From assembly GCA_002381155.1 (NCBI GenBank), contig DFQX01000067.1, positions 1 to 7,842 on the forward strand: 7,842 bases of DNA. The letters are read 5' to 3'. The notes under the pieces are model-generated. The model ran no database searches, was not told the DNA's origin, and saw only the letters and a list, made by a program, of their open reading frames with translations. Both the position numbers and the translations under genes were made by a program. The stretch comes from Flavobacteriaceae bacterium UBA3478. GTDB lineage: Bacteria; Bacteroidota; Bacteroidia; Flavobacteriales; Flavobacteriaceae. Shown one piece after another: positions 6,709 through 7,842 of this stretch. The first letter of the stretch is position 1. Each line of letters starts with the position of its first letter.

Positions 6709-7004
6709 TGACAAATTTCGTTCGTTTTAATCAAACCGAAGAACAAACGGATGCAGCGGTTGAAACCTTAGAAGCTAGGGGTTATGAAATTGTTCTGCAC
6801 AACGACGATTACAATACATTCGATCATGTTATTTCAATGCTAGTGCGTTATTGTGAGCATACAGAAGAACAAGCTCATCAGTGTGCCCTTATTGTTCATT
6901 TTAAAGGAAAGTGTTCGGTAAAGAGAGGAGATTACGACGATTTAAGACCGAGATGTGAAGCGCTGCTACAGGCGGGCTTGACCGCCACTATTGAGGAGGT
7001 TTAA
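6708..7004 (+). CDS. clpS: ClpS, N-degron adaptor of the Clp protease
   Basis: Binds proteins with destabilising N-terminal residues (Leu, Phe, Tyr, Trp) and passes them to the ClpA or ClpC unfoldase. The 98-residue length is standard: a flexible N-terminal tail (about 1-24), then the folded core. LHNDDYNTFDHV (30-41) holds the ligand-pocket Asn 32 and Asp 33/34, and IVHFKGKC (62-69) holds His 64, equivalent to E. coli His 66. At the gatekeeper position (E. coli Met 40) there is Phe 38, and E. coli Thr 38 is Asn 36; this 'NTF' form is, as I recall, usual in the phylum. The ATG overlaps the prmA stop by one base. The TAA stop overlaps the stop of the convergent secreted-protein gene by four bases. 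It is the last gene of the operon. Confidence 0.95.
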   Translation: MTNFVRFNQTEEQTDAAVETLEARGYEIVLHNDDYNTFDHVISMLVRYCEHTEEQAHQCALIVHFKGKCSVKRGDYDDLRPRCEALLQAGLTATIEEV

Positions 7005-7537
7005 AATTTAAAAAGCTTACCTAATCGATAGAATTTTTTGTCGGTTCGGATGCTGTTATTGACCACATATCCGCGAACTTCAATCAACTTGATATAAAGT
7101 GTTGTTCCCTTTGTAATAGTTCGTTTAAAGCTCTCTGCGGCAATTAGATTCTCTCCGTTTCTCTCAATCATTTGAAGACTACGTGCGCTTCTGCTTTCTA
7201 TTGTCGGTGAGTACCTTAATGAAAAGGTTTTACTGCCTGAATGTCCGCCAAAAGTATATTCTCCCACAATTTCATAAACGACTTCTAGTGAGTGCTCATT
7301 GCAGTTTAAGCAGTCAAGGTATTTAGGTGCATACTTAAAGCGGATTTCTGAATCTTCGATAAGTTTCTCAATTCCAGAAACATTTATGGTAGTTTCTGCA
7401 TCGCTTTGAACGATCGTGATTCCTAATTCTTTTAAAGGATCAGCCGATCTTGTGTTTTTTCCTTTAAAGCTTTGAGCGGTTGCTAGCGATGATACTAGCA
7501 TGGCGAAAAATAAAGTAGCTGTTTTCGTTAGTTTCAT
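7001..7537 (-). CDS. secreted protein of unknown function
   Basis: I do not recognise this 178-residue protein. It has a clear Sec signal peptide: MKLTK, a hydrophobic stretch about residues 7-19 and a likely cleavage after ATA (21), before Gln 22. No lipobox cysteine is present, so it is probably periplasmic or exported rather than a lipoprotein. The mature part is basic and rich in alternating hydrophobic/polar stretches (for example EIRFKYA, SLEVVYEIVGEYTF, TTLYIKLIEVRGYVV), which suggests a beta-sandwich or beta-barrel-like domain. A CxxC pair (Cys 76 and 79) sits in PKYLDCLNCNEH and could form a disulfide or hold a metal. It has no C-terminal sorting domain of the Por-system type that I can see. 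The ATG at 7537 places the signal peptide correctly. It is a single gene, convergent with clpS and divergent from the small ORF at 7666. Confidence 0.8.
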   Translation of the reverse strand: MKLTKTATLFFAMLVSSLATAQSFKGKNTRSADPLKELGITIVQSDAETTINVSGIEKLIEDSEIRFKYAPKYLDCLNCNEHSLEVVYEIVGEYTFGGHSGSKTFSLRYSPTIESRSARSLQMIERNGENLIAAESFKRTITKGTTLYIKLIEVRGYVVNNSIRTDKKFYRLGKLFKF

Positions 7538-7665
7538 TACCGAAAATTAATGAATATATCTATGGTGTTTGAGCAAAATTTCGATTCAAATTTTTTCTTA
7601 ATATCTTGGTTTTGAGGGTAAGTACTTAATATTTAGTAACTTCATAGAATCTTAATCAATAACTT
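7538..7665. promoter_or_regulatory. divergent intergenic spacer, likely promoter region
   Basis: This 128-bp, strongly AT-rich spacer lies between the secreted-protein gene (minus) and the small membrane ORF (plus). On the minus strand, two boxes match five of six fixed bases of the Bacteroidota -7 consensus TAnnTTTG: AAATTTTG (7581-7574) and AAAATTTG (7594-7587). Neither has a TTG at the usual ~19-bp spacing. On the plus strand no good promoter is visible. An imperfect inverted repeat (7620-7642) lies in the plus-strand half. The promoter role is inferred mainly from gene orientation. Confidence 0.3.
7620..7642. repeat. short imperfect inverted repeat
   Basis: AAGTACT (7620-7626) and AGTAACTT (7635-7642) are inverted copies apart from one bulged A, around an 8-nt AT-only centre (TAATATTT). 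It ends 23 bp before the ATG of the small ORF. It could be an operator half-site pair or a weak hairpin in the leader. With AT-rich arms this short, chance is also plausible. Confidence 0.3.
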
Positions 7666-7830
7666 ATGGAGCAGTATACGTTCACCAAAAAGGGAATGGA
7701 TCGTCTAATTCCCTTTCGATTCAAAATTAATTACTGGTTGTTACAGAAACTAGGCTTATTTGGATTTGCTTTTTTGGCCTTTCTCTGGGGAGTAGTGTGT
7801 GCGATTATCGTACTTGAAATTATGTATTGA
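7666..7830 (+). CDS. small single-pass membrane protein, 54 residues
   Basis: I do not recognise this product. ATG at 7666 opens a 54-codon frame ending at TGA 7828-7830. The N-terminal half is basic and partly amphipathic (KKGMDR, FRFK, LLQK). Residues about 31-52 form one strong hydrophobic helix (LFGFAFLAFLWGVV and on to IVLEIM). The positive N-terminus predicts a cytoplasmic N-terminus with the tail at the periplasmic face, and there is no cleavage motif. Codon use resembles the neighbouring genes. The start lacks a Shine-Dalgarno but has an A/T-rich leader, as elsewhere in the window. Size and composition suit an inner-membrane accessory peptide, but it could also be a chance ORF. The next gene downstream, off the window, could show whether it begins an operon. 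Confidence 0.5.
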   Translation: MEQYTFTKKGMDRLIPFRFKINYWLLQKLGLFGFAFLAFLWGVVCAIIVLEIMY

Positions 7831-7842
7831 GTGTCTTGATTT

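Noticed and set aside
1..7842. Mobile element, CRISPR array, defence system, tRNA or rRNA
   Set aside because: No direct-repeat arrays, transposase, integrase or RNA gene signatures were seen; the coding content is housekeeping throughout.

Overview
The window looks like ordinary chromosomal housekeeping DNA from a member of the Bacteroidota, most likely in the Flavobacteriia or a nearby class. Four things point there. The gene families are typical of the phylum: a BT_3928-type DoxX/MauE protein, a two-copy DUF1599 protein, and a ClpS with the 'NDD-Y-NTF' core. Shine-Dalgarno sequences are not evident before the starts I checked. The DNA is AT-leaning with very tight gene packing. The product assignments below rest on visible motifs; the taxonomic call is an inference.

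Layout. Positions 1-1761 (+) hold an ABC half-transporter whose 5' end lies off the window. It converges with a minus-strand pair read from 3387 down to 1758: folP (dihydropteroate synthase) followed by cdaA (membrane diadenylate cyclase). A 74-bp divergent intergenic region (3388-3461) separates folP from a plus-strand five-gene run: a duplicated DUF1599 protein (3462-4001), a BT_3928-like membrane protein (3998-5086), tpiA (5105-5857), prmA (5857-6708) and clpS (6708-7004). Spacings in this run are -4, +18, -1 and -1 bp, so it is probably one operon with stop/start coupling at three of its four junctions. clpS converges with a minus-strand secreted protein of unknown function (7537 down to 7001). 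A 128-bp divergent spacer (7538-7665) then leads to a short plus-strand ORF (7666-7830) for a 54-residue single-pass membrane protein. The last 12 bases show nothing.

How the genes relate. folP makes dihydropteroate for folate synthesis. cdaA makes the second messenger c-di-AMP, which in other bacteria controls osmotic and cell-wall homeostasis. tpiA is central glycolysis, prmA methylates ribosomal protein L11, and clpS delivers N-degron substrates to ClpAP/ClpCP proteases. These genes share co-transcription rather than one pathway. I see no mobile element, CRISPR array, rRNA or tRNA, and no clear defence or other novel system. The items most worth a second look are the internal duplication in the DUF1599 protein, the RHK (not RHR) motif in the diadenylate cyclase, the 5-TM protein with a periplasmic CGC loop and a cysteine-poor thioredoxin-like tail, the small membrane ORF at the right end, and the two convergent gene pairs whose stop codons overlap by four bases.
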